Below are positions 34,023 to 42,345 of a stretch of 46,969 bases of DNA, piece after piece. A program made the translations under genes and the position numbers. The stretch is taken from positions 15,030 to 61,998 of the forward strand of contig JAHFVD010000044.1 in the NCBI GenBank assembly GCA_023264735.1. Reading direction: 5' to 3'. The DNA comes from Mycobacterium sp. GTDB lineage: Bacteria > Actinomycetota > Actinomycetes > Mycobacteriales > Mycobacteriaceae. The stretch's first letter is position 1, and each line of letters opens with the position of its first letter. The notes beneath the pieces were generated by a model that worked only from the letters and a program-made list of their open reading frames with translations, was not told the DNA's origin and searched no databases.

Positions 34023-34988
34023 TCACTCCTTTACCGATGGCTTAGCGCTCGACCTGGACTGGTGTGCGAGAGTGGCGCGGACAGCACGAATGATCTGCTG
34101 GAATGCCCGCTCACCCTCGCGCAGCATCATCAACGTGAAGAACCCGTGCACTTGGTCCACGTAGCGCACGGCATTCACCTCCACGCCGGCATCGCTGAGC
34201 CGGCGCGCATAGGCTTCGGCCCCTGCGGCGGAGGGGCTTAGATCAGGGATCACCAAGACGGTCGACGGCAACCCATCGAGAGTGGTGGCCTGCAGCGGGG
34301 AAACGTCTGGATCGTTCCGTGACGCGGTATCCGGGACGTACTGGTCCCAACGCCACCGCACGGTGTCGGAGGTCACCCATAACTGATCGACAAGGCCGTC
34401 ATCGAAAGTTGGGTCGACTTCAGAATCCAGCATCGGGCACACCAGGATCTGCATGGCCAGGCGCACGTCGCCGTTGTCACGGGCTCGCCGTGCCACAACG
34501 GCGGCCAGATTGGCACCCGCGTCGTCTCCGGCGACCGCCAGCGGCACCTCTTTACCGGCAATGTCTGCCACGTTGGCCGCTGCCCATTTCAGGGCCGCAT
34601 AGGCATCCTCCACCGCGGCCGGATACGGGTTCTCCGGGGCCAACCGGTAATCGACGAGAACAAACGCGCAATTCGTCCTCTCCGCCAGCTTGCCCACGAT
34701 CGTCTCGGCCTCGTCGATCGAGCCAGCCACCCATCCGCCGCCGTGGTAGTAGACGATGACTGCTTTGGGATTCGGCCTTGCGACCAGCACGCGCAGCGCC
34801 ACCTCGGCCCCGTCGGCGCTCTGGGTCACGTGATCCGACGTGCGGTCCATGCGCGGACCAGGACCGTTCGTTTCCATCACGGCACGATGAATCTCGCGCA
34901 CCTCAGTTGGCGAACTCAGATGACTCGGCTTCGCCCCAAGGATCTCCAATTGCCTGAAGAGATCGGACGTCCATCTATCGACTGTCAT
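34023..34988 (-). CDS. HSL-family alpha/beta hydrolase fold with GDDAG in place of GDSAG
   Basis: 321 residues from ATG 34988 (GGAAAGG upstream). The HSL oxyanion motif 'YYHGGGWVAGS' is present near residues 82-86, with 'VDYRLAPENPYPAAVEDAY' after it. The nucleophile elbow reads AGDDAGAN, so the catalytic serine (about position 156) is aspartate. The usual acid motif DPLxDE reads 'DLSPSAA', whereas the histidine in 'VDQVHGFF' remains. A normal serine esterase mechanism is excluded by these changes. It may use the aspartate as nucleophile, bind a ligand without turnover, or assist the monooxygenase encoded next to it. Confidence 0.9.
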   Translation of the reverse strand: MTVDRWTSDLFRQLEILGAKPSHLSSPTEVREIHRAVMETNGPGPRMDRTSDHVTQSADGAEVALRVLVARPNPKAVIVYYHGGGWVAGSIDEAETIVGKLAERTNCAFVLVDYRLAPENPYPAAVEDAYAALKWAAANVADIAGKEVPLAVAGDDAGANLAAVVARRARDNGDVRLAMQILVCPMLDSEVDPTFDDGLVDQLWVTSDTVRWRWDQYVPDTASRNDPDVSPLQATTLDGLPSTVLVIPDLSPSAAGAEAYARRLSDAGVEVNAVRYVDQVHGFFTLMMLREGERAFQQIIRAVRATLAHQSRSSAKPSVKE

Positions 34989-35019
34989 TGCTTTCCTTTC
35001 CCACACCACTGAGCTGGTT

Positions 35020-35059
35020 GCGCGATTCCCGGTGCGATCGGACCATTCGGGAATCGCGC
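35020..35059. repeat. Perfect 12-bp inverted repeat inside the unit E gap
   Basis: GCGCGATTCCCG (35020-35031) and CGGGAATCGCGC (35048-35059) are exact reverse complements around 16 bases. They occupy the 150-base gap between the thiolase-like gene and the hydrolase gene. It can form a hairpin that attenuates or processes the long transcript. No clear promoter is seen in the gap. Confidence 0.6.
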
Positions 35060-35138
35060 TGAATCGGAAGAACTTGCGGACTCGTGGCTGTCGAACCGCG
35101 GCTCACGAGGGGTGAAACCGGGCCTATCCGTTGGCTTT

Positions 35139-36359
35139 TCATGGCGCCACATTCGATAGCACCACGCCGGAATGAGTGTTCAAGCTTCCGCCGCTGGCAC
35201 CGTGGAACGCGACCTGGGCCCCGGCCACCTGCCGGTCTCCGCAATCTCCCTGCAACTGGCGAACAGCTTCAACAAAAGTCCCGACGAAAACCCCCGCATG
35301 GCTACACGCCATCCAGCCGCCGTGCGGATTCACCGGCAGCGAACCGCCGACCTTGATCCGGCTGCCGTCACCCACGAAATCACCGCCCTCGCCTTTCTTG
35401 CAGAACCCGTAGTCCTCCAGGGCGATCAGGGGTGTGATGGCGAAGTTGTCGCAGCAGGTGACCACGTCGACGTCGTCCGGGGTCAGGCCGGCCTCGTCGA
35501 ACGCGTCGGCGGCGGCGATCTTCCCGGCAGTGCGTACGAGGTCGAAGCCATTGCTACCCTTGGCCAGGACCGAGGGCGTGTATCCCATTGCCCCTGTCCC
35601 GATCCCGAGCACATATACCGGCTTCTTCGGCAGGTCCGGGGCGCGGTCGGCTGTCGTCATGACGAACGCGGCGCCGCCATCGTTGACCATGCAGCACATC
35701 AGCTTGGTGAGTGGGCTCGCCACCACCCCCGACTGCATCACATCGTCGATGCTCGGGGCCTCGCGGCGCAGTGCCGCCGGGTTGAGCGAACCGTTGTACC
35801 GAATCGCGTGCGCGACTGCCGCGAGCTGTTCTTCGGTGGTGCCGAACTCATGCATGTGCCGCCGAGCAATGGCCGCGTAGTGCGCGTGCAGCGTCCCGCC
35901 GTACGGGCGTTCAACGTTGACGAAGTGAGCGGTGGGCCACACTGTGGCGGCCGCGCCCTCGAGGTCGTTCACGGAGCCGCTTGCCGCGTCCGCACCACCA
36001 CCCCAGGTGCTTTCCTTGAATGCGTTGACGCACACTATATTTCGCGCCCGACCTTGCCGCAAGGCGTTGCGTCCGAACTCGAGCATGTGTCCGGTGCCGC
36101 CGCCACCGGCATCGATCGACGCGAAGACCGGGGTCTCGTAGAGGCCTAGATGTTCGCTGAGCTGGATCTCCAGCCGGTCGTCAATGTCGCCGCCGTAGGC
36201 GAGGACACCGTCGATGTCATTGGGCGAGAGGCCCGCGTCATGGATGGCGGCAAGTGCCGCCTCGACCATCAGTCCGAGCTGGTCTGTGTCGGTTCGCTCA
36301 CGGGCGAACTTCGTTGTTCCCGTCCCAGCGACCACCACAAGGTCGTTGCGACCCGCCAT
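35139..36359 (-). CDS. Thiolase-like protein of the lipid-transfer/Ltp2 aldolase type
   Basis: 406 residues from ATG 36359, which overlaps the upstream stop (TAATG). It has 'VVVAGTGTTKFARE', 'DIDGVLAYGGD', 'ARRHMHEFGTTEEQLAAVA', 'CCDNFAITPLIALEDYGFC' and 'VNPHGGWMACSHAG', the layout of the SCP-x/Ltp thiolase group. The region of the usual nucleophilic cysteine reads 'SIDAGGGGTGHM' with no cysteine, as in Ltp2-like retro-aldolases. Its direct partner is a DUF35 zinc-ribbon/OB protein, matching the Ltp2-ChsH2 DUF35 aldolase of steroid side-chain degradation. Retro-aldol cleavage of a tertiary 3-hydroxyacyl-CoA is the best guess. Confidence 0.9.
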   Translation of the reverse strand: MAGRNDLVVVAGTGTTKFARERTDTDQLGLMVEAALAAIHDAGLSPNDIDGVLAYGGDIDDRLEIQLSEHLGLYETPVFASIDAGGGGTGHMLEFGRNALRQGRARNIVCVNAFKESTWGGGADAASGSVNDLEGAAATVWPTAHFVNVERPYGGTLHAHYAAIARRHMHEFGTTEEQLAAVAHAIRYNGSLNPAALRREAPSIDDVMQSGVVASPLTKLMCCMVNDGGAAFVMTTADRAPDLPKKPVYVLGIGTGAMGYTPSVLAKGSNGFDLVRTAGKIAAADAFDEAGLTPDDVDVVTCCDNFAITPLIALEDYGFCKKGEGGDFVGDGSRIKVGGSLPVNPHGGWMACSHAGVFVGTFVEAVRQLQGDCGDRQVAGAQVAFHGASGGSLNTHSGVVLSNVAP

Positions 36360-36781
36360 TACCGTTCCTCCGTTGCAGGCTGAAACCTCGGGATCGTCCA
36401 GTCCGGCGAAACGTCGTCGTAAACCACGTCGACGCGCATTCCGACGTGCACGTCGTCGACCGGGCAGTGCACGACGTTGGAGGCCATGAAGATGCCCTCG
36501 TCGAGTTCGATGATCGACCACACGTATGGCGAGTCGAACGCGGCCGAGCCGCGCAGGCGAATCGTGGTGTGCGAGTAGACTGTTCCTCGCCCACTGACCG
36601 GGGTCCAGGTGAGTGCAGTCGATCCGCAACGGTCGCAGACGTAGCCCGGATAGAAGCGGAAGTTCGTGCAATCGTCGCAGCGCTGAATGCGCATGGCATG
36701 TTCACGGCAGCTCTGCCAGTAGGGCCTCTCCACCGGCACGTCCGCCGGAACCGGCTTGGCCGGCCGTTCAGTCACTTGCAT
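36359..36781 (-). CDS. DUF35 zinc-ribbon/OB-fold protein, thiolase partner
   Basis: 140 residues from ATG 36781; the frame runs to 36883 but overlaps the upstream gene. The rubredoxin-like zinc ribbon CDDC...CDRC (from 'QRCDDCTNFRFYPGYVCDRC') is followed by an OB fold ('GRGTVYSHTTIRL', 'GMRVDVVYDD'). Such proteins bind and activate Ltp2-type thiolase-fold aldolases and bind acyl-CoA. The MaoC-type hydratase domain fused in ChsH2 is absent here. Its stop overlaps the partner's start by one base, so equimolar production is likely. Confidence 0.94.
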   Translation of the reverse strand: MQVTERPAKPVPADVPVERPYWQSCREHAMRIQRCDDCTNFRFYPGYVCDRCGSTALTWTPVSGRGTVYSHTTIRLRGSAAFDSPYVWSIIELDEGIFMASNVVHCPVDDVHVGMRVDVVYDDVSPDWTIPRFQPATEER

Positions 36782-36815
36782 GGTCTTCACTTTCGTGCGC
36801 GGAAATTGGTGTGGG

Positions 36816-38420
36816 TCAGATATTCGAGTGCTGCCGGAAAAGGTCGGTGCCGGGATACCCGCCACCGCCGTACAGCTCGTCAAGTACGTCGTAGTCAGCG
36901 GTGTGCCCGCGTCGTGGCAGCGGCTCGTCGCGGAAGTGCACGCTTGACGGCTTCTTGTAAGCGGCCATGTTCGCGCGGCAGTGCTCGATGATGTCCTGCT
37001 CGGTCAGCGCCGAGCCTGCCATCGGCACGACGATTGCCCTCACCGACTGACCCCAAGTGCTGTCGGGGATTCCGATGATGGCGACCTCGACGACATGTGG
37101 ATGCGTTTGGATGCAAGCCTCGACCTCGGCGACGTAAATGTTCTCCGCCCCGGACTTGACCATGCGCGCCTTCGGCCCGACGAACGACAATGAACCGTCG
37201 GAGTCACGCCGCCCCAAGTCACCAGTGCGATACCAACCGTCCTGGAAGCGTTGGGCATTCAGTTCAGGCCGGTTGAAGTACCCGACCATCACCTGCGGAC
37301 CCCGGGCGGCGAACTCGCCGACCTCACCGGTGGGAACATCTCGGCCATCTGGGTCAACCAGACGTACTTGCAGGCCCGGCACCGTTCGACCGTGCATGGC
37401 CGTCCCGCCGAGCCCGGCGCATGTCAGCAGACCCATGCACTCCGTCTGGCCGTAGCCCGTGGGTCCTTGTGCCCACCGGCTCCCGTCCAACGACGTGCAC
37501 TTGAGCCATTCCGGCTTGGCACTGCCGGGCACCCGCAACGAGTGCAGGTCGTACTGGTCGATCTCCGGCAATTCCAGGATCTCGCTGATTGTCGGCTCGA
37601 TGATGAAACCGCCGTTGCAACGTTCGCGCTGAATCGCCTCACAGAGTTCCGTCGGATTGGTCCGGCGGAGGATGACATTGGTGCCACCCATGTGAAACGT
37701 GGCGAGCATCGGGTACATCGCCGCTACATGGAAGAGCGGGCTGCAGACGAGATAGACGTAGTCCGGGTCGATCCCGGAGAGCCAGGCCCACATCATGTTG
37801 TGAGCGAGGATCGCGCGGTGCGGGATCATCGCGCCGTTCGGCCGGCCATCCCAAGCGGCGGTATAGAGCAACAGGACCGGCGCATTCGGGTCCGCATCGC
37901 CGAAGACGTCCGCCGAAGCGTGCCTTCGGATCTCGTGCTCGTAGGCTCCCGCACCGTCGGCGTCGTGCTGGAGCCAGACCACGTCCGCCGGTGAGCTCAG
38001 CCGAGCCTCCCGGACCTTGTCGCCGATTTCGGTCTCCTGCCACACGACGACCTTCGGCTTCAGGTCGTCGAGCACAAATGCGTATTCGGAGGCACTGCCC
38101 CGCCAGTTCGCCGGACAGAGGACGGCGCCGACCTTGCCCGCCGCGAGGATGCCCTCGAGGATCCGGTGGCTGTTCTGACCGAGCCACAGCACCCGGTCGC
38201 CGCTACCGACGCCCTGCGCGGTCAACCACGCGGCAAACTGGTTCGCCCTCGCCTCGAGTTCGGCGTAGGTGTGGCGGTACTCGCCGCATACGGTCGCCAG
38301 CTCGTCCGGACGGCTGCGCACGTGGTCCCGTGCAATGTCGATCAGAGTGGTCCGGCCCGAGCTCGCTGACACTGTGGCGAGATCCTCCGACGCGAACTTG
38401 TCCATCGTCAACGCTTCCAT
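36816..38420 (-). CDS. FadD-like AMP-binding protein with degenerate catalytic motifs
   Basis: 534 residues from ATG 38420 (TGATG with the upstream stop; a GTG at 38423 is also possible). The fold is clear: 'RVLWLGQNSHRILEGILAA', 'TGYGQTECMG' (A5), 'WYRTGDLGRRDSDGSLSFVG' (A7) and 'MVKSGAENIYVAEVEA' (A8). The phosphate loop reads 'YTAAWDGRPNGAM', with Asn where Lys is usual. The A10 end reads 'PRRGHTADYDVL', lacking the conserved lysine needed for adenylation. It may be slow, use preformed adenylates, or be a non-catalytic partner of the PaaK-like ligase encoded directly upstream. A pyrophosphate-exchange assay would settle this. Confidence 0.9.
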   Translation of the reverse strand: MEALTMDKFASEDLATVSASSGRTTLIDIARDHVRSRPDELATVCGEYRHTYAELEARANQFAAWLTAQGVGSGDRVLWLGQNSHRILEGILAAGKVGAVLCPANWRGSASEYAFVLDDLKPKVVVWQETEIGDKVREARLSSPADVVWLQHDADGAGAYEHEIRRHASADVFGDADPNAPVLLLYTAAWDGRPNGAMIPHRAILAHNMMWAWLSGIDPDYVYLVCSPLFHVAAMYPMLATFHMGGTNVILRRTNPTELCEAIQRERCNGGFIIEPTISEILELPEIDQYDLHSLRVPGSAKPEWLKCTSLDGSRWAQGPTGYGQTECMGLLTCAGLGGTAMHGRTVPGLQVRLVDPDGRDVPTGEVGEFAARGPQVMVGYFNRPELNAQRFQDGWYRTGDLGRRDSDGSLSFVGPKARMVKSGAENIYVAEVEACIQTHPHVVEVAIIGIPDSTWGQSVRAIVVPMAGSALTEQDIIEHCRANMAAYKKPSSVHFRDEPLPRRGHTADYDVLDELYGGGGYPGTDLFRQHSNI

Positions 38421-39703
38421 CACTCGTCCGTGACCTGCTTGTACTTGTGCGCGTACTTGGTCTCCGACGACCCGACGAGATCGGATTTGGGCGCCGCGGC
38501 CACGTCCAGTTGCACTCCGAGTTCGGTGCTCACCGCGTTGCCGACCTCGACGAGGTCCAGACCGTCGGTGGCCGCGACCCGAACGTAGGGCCGACGCCCG
38601 TCGTCACGTGAACGGACGATCTGGAAAGCGATGTCCTGCTCGGTCAATGCGAAGAGCACGTCGTCGATCTGGGCGGGCATGATGGTGGCGCCGTCGACCA
38701 CCGTGCGCTCCCAGACTCGGCCGAGCTGGAAGACGCGCGCGGTGTTCCGGCCGCACGAGCACGGGTCGGTCTTCACCATGCCGATGTCATCGGAGCGCCA
38801 CCGCACGTGGTTCATTCCCTCGTCCCACAACGACGTGAAAACGAGCTCGCCGGGCGTGCCGGCGGGCACGGGCTCCTCGGTCTGCGGGTCGATGACCTCG
38901 ACGACGAACATGTCCTCCCGCAGGTGCATGCCGTTCTGTGCGCTGCAGGTGCTGACGTGCAACCCGACGTCACCCATGCCGCCCATCTCATAGACGTTGG
39001 CGTTGAACCGGGCCTCCAACTTCTCGCGCCGGAATGGCGAGAGATAACGCCCGCCCCACCACAGCACTTCAAGGGGCTCAAGCAGCGCTTCCAGGTCCTT
39101 GCCAGCGTGCTGGGCCGAAACCGCGAGGCGGTCCAGCCAACCGGGGTATGCCCAGGTGAACTGCGGGCGGAGTGACTCGAGCTGGTCGATCGATGACGAG
39201 CCGGAATCAGGCAGGATGTGCACCGCGCCGATCTTCAGCGCGGCCATGGCCAGGGTGAGCTCGGCCCGGACGCCGAAGTTCTGCAGCGCCAGGATCCGAC
39301 TCTCCGGCCGCAGACCGGTCATCCAGAACATCGAGGCAAGCTCGTCTGAAACCGCCTCGCGGTCCGCCGGGGTGCTGAGTTGCAGAGTCGGTATGCCGGA
39401 GGTTCCGGTCCCGTGACTGACCGAAGCACCGGCGAGCATCCCCACCGAGAGCCCACCGAACGGATCGCCGGTGGCCTGCCGAAAGGCCCGCACGTCGTCC
39501 TTACTCACCAGCGGAAACTTGCTCAGATCCGCCCGGTCGGCGTAATCGTGGGGCTTTACCTGTGCCGCGTCGTAGTGCTGCCGGTAGAGGCCACCCTCTT
39601 CGTAGGCTTTGCGGATGCGCTCCGGAAGCAGCGCTTCCTGCCGCTTCTGCAGCTCGGCGCGAGTGTTCGTCTCCACGTCGTTCCACACCAGAACTTCCGA
39701 CAC
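38420..39703 (-). CDS. PaaK-like (phenylacetate-CoA ligase family) AMP ligase
   Basis: 427 residues from GTG 39703, preferred because GGAAAGG lies seven bases upstream; an ATG at 39709 almost abuts the SD and is the alternative. Motifs are 'SHGTGTSGIPTLQLST' (phosphate loop), 'YEMGGMGDVGLH', 'GTPGELVFTSLWDEGMNHVR', 'RSDDIGMV' and a C-terminal lysine in 'SSETKYAHKYK'. PaaK-family enzymes activate aromatic and cyclic acids. It is the first gene of unit E and overlaps the degenerate FadD-like gene, so the two might form a complex. Its promoter carries module E and faces the TetR gene. Confidence 0.9.
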   Translation of the reverse strand: MSEVLVWNDVETNTRAELQKRQEALLPERIRKAYEEGGLYRQHYDAAQVKPHDYADRADLSKFPLVSKDDVRAFRQATGDPFGGLSVGMLAGASVSHGTGTSGIPTLQLSTPADREAVSDELASMFWMTGLRPESRILALQNFGVRAELTLAMAALKIGAVHILPDSGSSSIDQLESLRPQFTWAYPGWLDRLAVSAQHAGKDLEALLEPLEVLWWGGRYLSPFRREKLEARFNANVYEMGGMGDVGLHVSTCSAQNGMHLREDMFVVEVIDPQTEEPVPAGTPGELVFTSLWDEGMNHVRWRSDDIGMVKTDPCSCGRNTARVFQLGRVWERTVVDGATIMPAQIDDVLFALTEQDIAFQIVRSRDDGRRPYVRVAATDGLDLVEVGNAVSTELGVQLDVAAAPKSDLVGSSETKYAHKYKQVTDE

Positions 39704-39817
39704 GTCCATCCCTTTCCGACTCGTCGTATACGTAATGGGGCCCGCTTTTCGATCGGCGGACAAAGTGGCGGGTGCCGTTCAGCACCCGGAACCTCCGGTG
39801 GCCTCGAGGCACGCCCA

Positions 39818-39877
39818 CTATCCGAAAATGCCGCTTTCAGATATCCTCAGTGTGGCGGCGCCGCGGTCGGTTGTCAA
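39818..39877 (-). promoter_or_regulatory. Regulon module E: promoter plus operator (nine-gene unit, beside tetR)
   Basis: Reading leftward: TTGACA (39877-39872), 17 bases, CACACT (39854-39849), 4 bases, then arms ATATCTGAAAG (39844-39834) and TTTTCGGATAG (39828-39818). It has the best -35 of the six modules. It lies in the divergent region between the PaaK-like gene and the TetR gene, so the same site could also control tetR. Confidence 0.88.
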
Positions 39878-39936
39878 GACGCCACAGTTACCGTGGTGAC
39901 GCGCATTTCGTATCCGACTGGGAAGGGTGCACCGAC

Positions 39937-40599
39937 ATGGCGAAACGACCTGACGTGGTTGCCGACCTGACGCCGAAGGCGCGCCGGCCCCCTGGGCCGG
40001 CGCCGACCTATACCCCGGCCGAAGAGCGCAAGATGATGATCAACGCCGCCTACCGGGTTCTGGCCCGACAGCCCGGAACGGTTTCGGTCAACGACATCCT
40101 GGCTGAGGCAGCACTGTCGACCCGCTCGTTCTACCGGCAGTTCCGCTCCAAGAGCGAGCTGTTCCTGGCCATGATCGAGGCGGAGAGCGACCGAATGGTG
40201 GGCGAACTCAACCGCCGACTTTCCACGGCGGCCGACCCGAAGGCAGCTCTCATCGAGTGGATCGATCAGCACCTCGAGCTGTGCTACGAACCAAAACGGC
40301 GTCGCCGTTTCCACATCATGCTCACGCCAGAGGTCGTGCGCTCACCGGGCTATGCGGCGGCCCAATTGCGCCTGGGCGCAAGACAATGCGAGCCACTGGT
40401 CACAATCCTGAAGGACGGCGCAGCGGATCACACGTTCCGGTCGACGCAGCCAGAGGTGGACGCCGCGAAGATCTACGACCTGGTGTTGAGCATGGTGATG
40501 CGAGCGCACGAAGACGCGGATCCGACCGACGCGGACATCGAGCGAACACAGTTGCTGGACTTCATCGGCCGCGCGGTGGGCGTCGCCGACCCTGGGTGA
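39937..40599 (+). CDS. TetR-family transcriptional regulator, probable regulon repressor
   Basis: 220 residues from ATG 39937 (GGGAAGGG upstream); the frame is open further back but through the operator. After a basic proline-rich start (RPPGPAPTYTPAEE) comes the DNA-binding domain with 'GTVSVNDILAEAALSTRSFY' and 'RQFRSKSELFLAMIEAES'. The C-terminal helical part should bind ligand and dimerise. It is the only regulator gene in the window. It is divergent from unit E with operator E between them, and the palindromic operator suits a TetR dimer. An acyl-CoA intermediate of the pathway is the likely inducer. Its control of all six modules is inferred. Confidence 0.95.
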   Translation: MAKRPDVVADLTPKARRPPGPAPTYTPAEERKMMINAAYRVLARQPGTVSVNDILAEAALSTRSFYRQFRSKSELFLAMIEAESDRMVGELNRRLSTAADPKAALIEWIDQHLELCYEPKRRRRFHIMLTPEVVRSPGYAAAQLRLGARQCEPLVTILKDGAADHTFRSTQPEVDAAKIYDLVLSMVMRAHEDADPTDADIERTQLLDFIGRAVGVADPG

Positions 40600-40616
40600 G
40601 CATCGACTGAGCTCAC
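40596..40616. terminator. Small hairpin between converging tetR and unit F
   Basis: GTGAGC (40596-40601) and GCTCAC (40611-40616) form a six-base stem overlapping both stop codons. It is a weak candidate for a shared terminator. Confidence 0.3.
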
Positions 40617-41110
40617 GACGAGTCGGCGCCCGCTGCCACGGCCACGACGTTGACGATGCCCGGCATGGTGCCCATGAAGGGCAATGTGACCGACCGCTTC
40701 GCGATCCGCCATTCACCCTCGCGCCGTTCGTAGGTGTCGGTGTAGGTGGCCGCGATCAGTTGTGTGGCACCGTCCGCCAGAATGCCGAGGGCGCACGTGT
40801 CGCAGACGCCATGGGCGTGATCTGGACCGTCGAACCGCACCACAAGGTTCGACGTCCAGTGATGTGTTTCGCTCCAGCCGGTCCAGATGACGGTTTCCAG
40901 GGTGCGTCTGATCTCCTGGCGCCCCGACGACGCTCCGATCGGCGGACCCATGTCGAAGTGCGCGTCCTCGTGCCAGATGCCCATGAATTTCTCGGCATCG
41001 AAATTGTCCACTCCCTGGCAGTAGTTGGCGACCAGCTCCGCGATTGCTGTCCGGCTCTCAATCCGGTCCAGCCGAGCGCCGAGGTCTGAGGGGTCAACCT
41101 TCATGGTCAT
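40613..41110 (-). CDS. NTF2/SnoaL-like protein
   Basis: 165 residues, ATG overlapping the upstream stop (ATGA). 'SRTAIAELVANYCQGVDNFD', 'FMGIWHEDAHFDMGPPIG', 'SETHHWTSNLVVRFDG' and 'YTDTYERREGEWRIAKRSV' follow the SnoaL-like_4 domain. Family members include dehydratases, isomerases and cyclases acting in a deep hydrophobic pocket. The 'HH' near the pocket and acidic residues in 'WHEDA' are candidate active-site groups. It is the last gene of unit F, coupled to the M24-like genes. Confidence 0.9.
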   Translation of the reverse strand: MTMKVDPSDLGARLDRIESRTAIAELVANYCQGVDNFDAEKFMGIWHEDAHFDMGPPIGASSGRQEIRRTLETVIWTGWSETHHWTSNLVVRFDGPDHAHGVCDTCALGILADGATQLIAATYTDTYERREGEWRIAKRSVTLPFMGTMPGIVNVVAVAAGADSS

Positions 41111-42345
41111 CCTTCCAGGTCAAATCGGTTCCGGCCGCCTGCGATGGGACCGTGCCCAAGCGTGGTGATCCACTCGGTTCGATCCGCACCGACGTGCACC
41201 ATCTCCTCACCGAGGAAGCCGCCGGCCGGCGACGAGATGAAGGCGCGGACGGCCAGCACCATGTCGGCCTCCACCATGTCGTCACCGGGGCCGCCGCCCT
41301 GGGCCGTCACTGGACCCTCGTGGCCCATCCCTACCGAGTACACAATCGGCCGACCCGGCAACTCCTCACCCGTCTCGAGGTAGGCGGCCTCGAGGTCGGT
41401 CCCGGTAGCACCAGGGCGGCAACGAGCCACGACCGCGTCGACGGCGCGCCGCCATCGCTGGTAGAGCTCATGCTGAGTCTCCGACGGTTCCCGACCGTGT
41501 CCGCACCACCAGGTGCGGGCGACTGTGCCCTCATAGCCGCACCACAGCACGCCGGCGGACAGCGCCACCGCGGTCCCGGCCCGGCATCGACTGTCTGAGG
41601 TGATCCACCGCAGGCTGCCGTTGGGGCCAATCTCCGTGAAGGTGCCATGCTGAGTGACCTCGGACGTTCCGATTTCGCAAACGCGGGCCAGGAATGCCGC
41701 TTGCAACTCCTTCTCCGAGGCGCCAGGTGCCAGCCGCGCGACGGCCGCAGACAGCCCGGACTCGGCGATTGCTGCCGCGGTCCGGATGGCCGCCAGTTCC
41801 TCGGGGAACTTCCGCCTGCGCAGCGATCGAAGCTGCGGCTCGAGTCCAACGAACTGCGCGTTCGGCGAGATCGAACTCAGCGAGTCCCGCATGAACAGCG
41901 AGAAGCCGTCGACGCCAACCCGGCGGGCAGCGGCCAGCCCCGGCACGGCGGCCACCCGCTTGAGCAGGCGTCCGGGGTCGTAGCTGACGCAGAAGACGTC
42001 GTCCGGGTCGATGTCGTCGGGACGCTCGTCGGCGCTGCCGCCGAACGCCATCAGGTGCACCTTGCCGGTGTCGCGTATCAGGACACAGCTCGGAGCAAAC
42101 GGACGCGAGCTGCCCACCCACAGCCGACGCGCGCCGGAGGCGTACCGAACGTTCGGCTCACGACCGAGGATGAGAGCGTCGACGTCTGCTTCCTCCATCG
42201 CGGCCAACACCCGCTCCCGGCGGGCGACCCGAAGGCTTTTGAAGTCCACCCGGTCGCGGTCGGCCGTGATCGCCGTACCGATACCTCCGATCGGAGTGGG
42301 CAATGGGTACGCGGCTACTTCTTGCACGACGAGGTCCTTTCTCAT
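41107..42345 (-). CDS. M24 (pita-bread fold) family protein lacking metal ligands
   Basis: 412 residues from ATG 42345, overlapping the preceding M24 gene by four bases. The creatinase-type N-terminal domain and the pita-bread C-terminal domain are clear. At the metal site, where the sister protein has 'TDAGLVWNGYHSDFGKTW', this one reads 'LSAGVLWCGYEGTVARTW', so both aspartates are gone. The histidine region 'YSVGMGHEGPV' persists, but the later Glu position reads Arg in 'LAVRAFI'. It is probably metal-free, like creatinase, or a non-catalytic subunit paired with its neighbour. Peptidase activity is unlikely. Confidence 0.9.
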   Translation of the reverse strand: MRKDLVVQEVAAYPLPTPIGGIGTAITADRDRVDFKSLRVARRERVLAAMEEADVDALILGREPNVRYASGARRLWVGSSRPFAPSCVLIRDTGKVHLMAFGGSADERPDDIDPDDVFCVSYDPGRLLKRVAAVPGLAAARRVGVDGFSLFMRDSLSSISPNAQFVGLEPQLRSLRRRKFPEELAAIRTAAAIAESGLSAAVARLAPGASEKELQAAFLARVCEIGTSEVTQHGTFTEIGPNGSLRWITSDSRCRAGTAVALSAGVLWCGYEGTVARTWWCGHGREPSETQHELYQRWRRAVDAVVARCRPGATGTDLEAAYLETGEELPGRPIVYSVGMGHEGPVTAQGGGPGDDMVEADMVLAVRAFISSPAGGFLGEEMVHVGADRTEWITTLGHGPIAGGRNRFDLEG

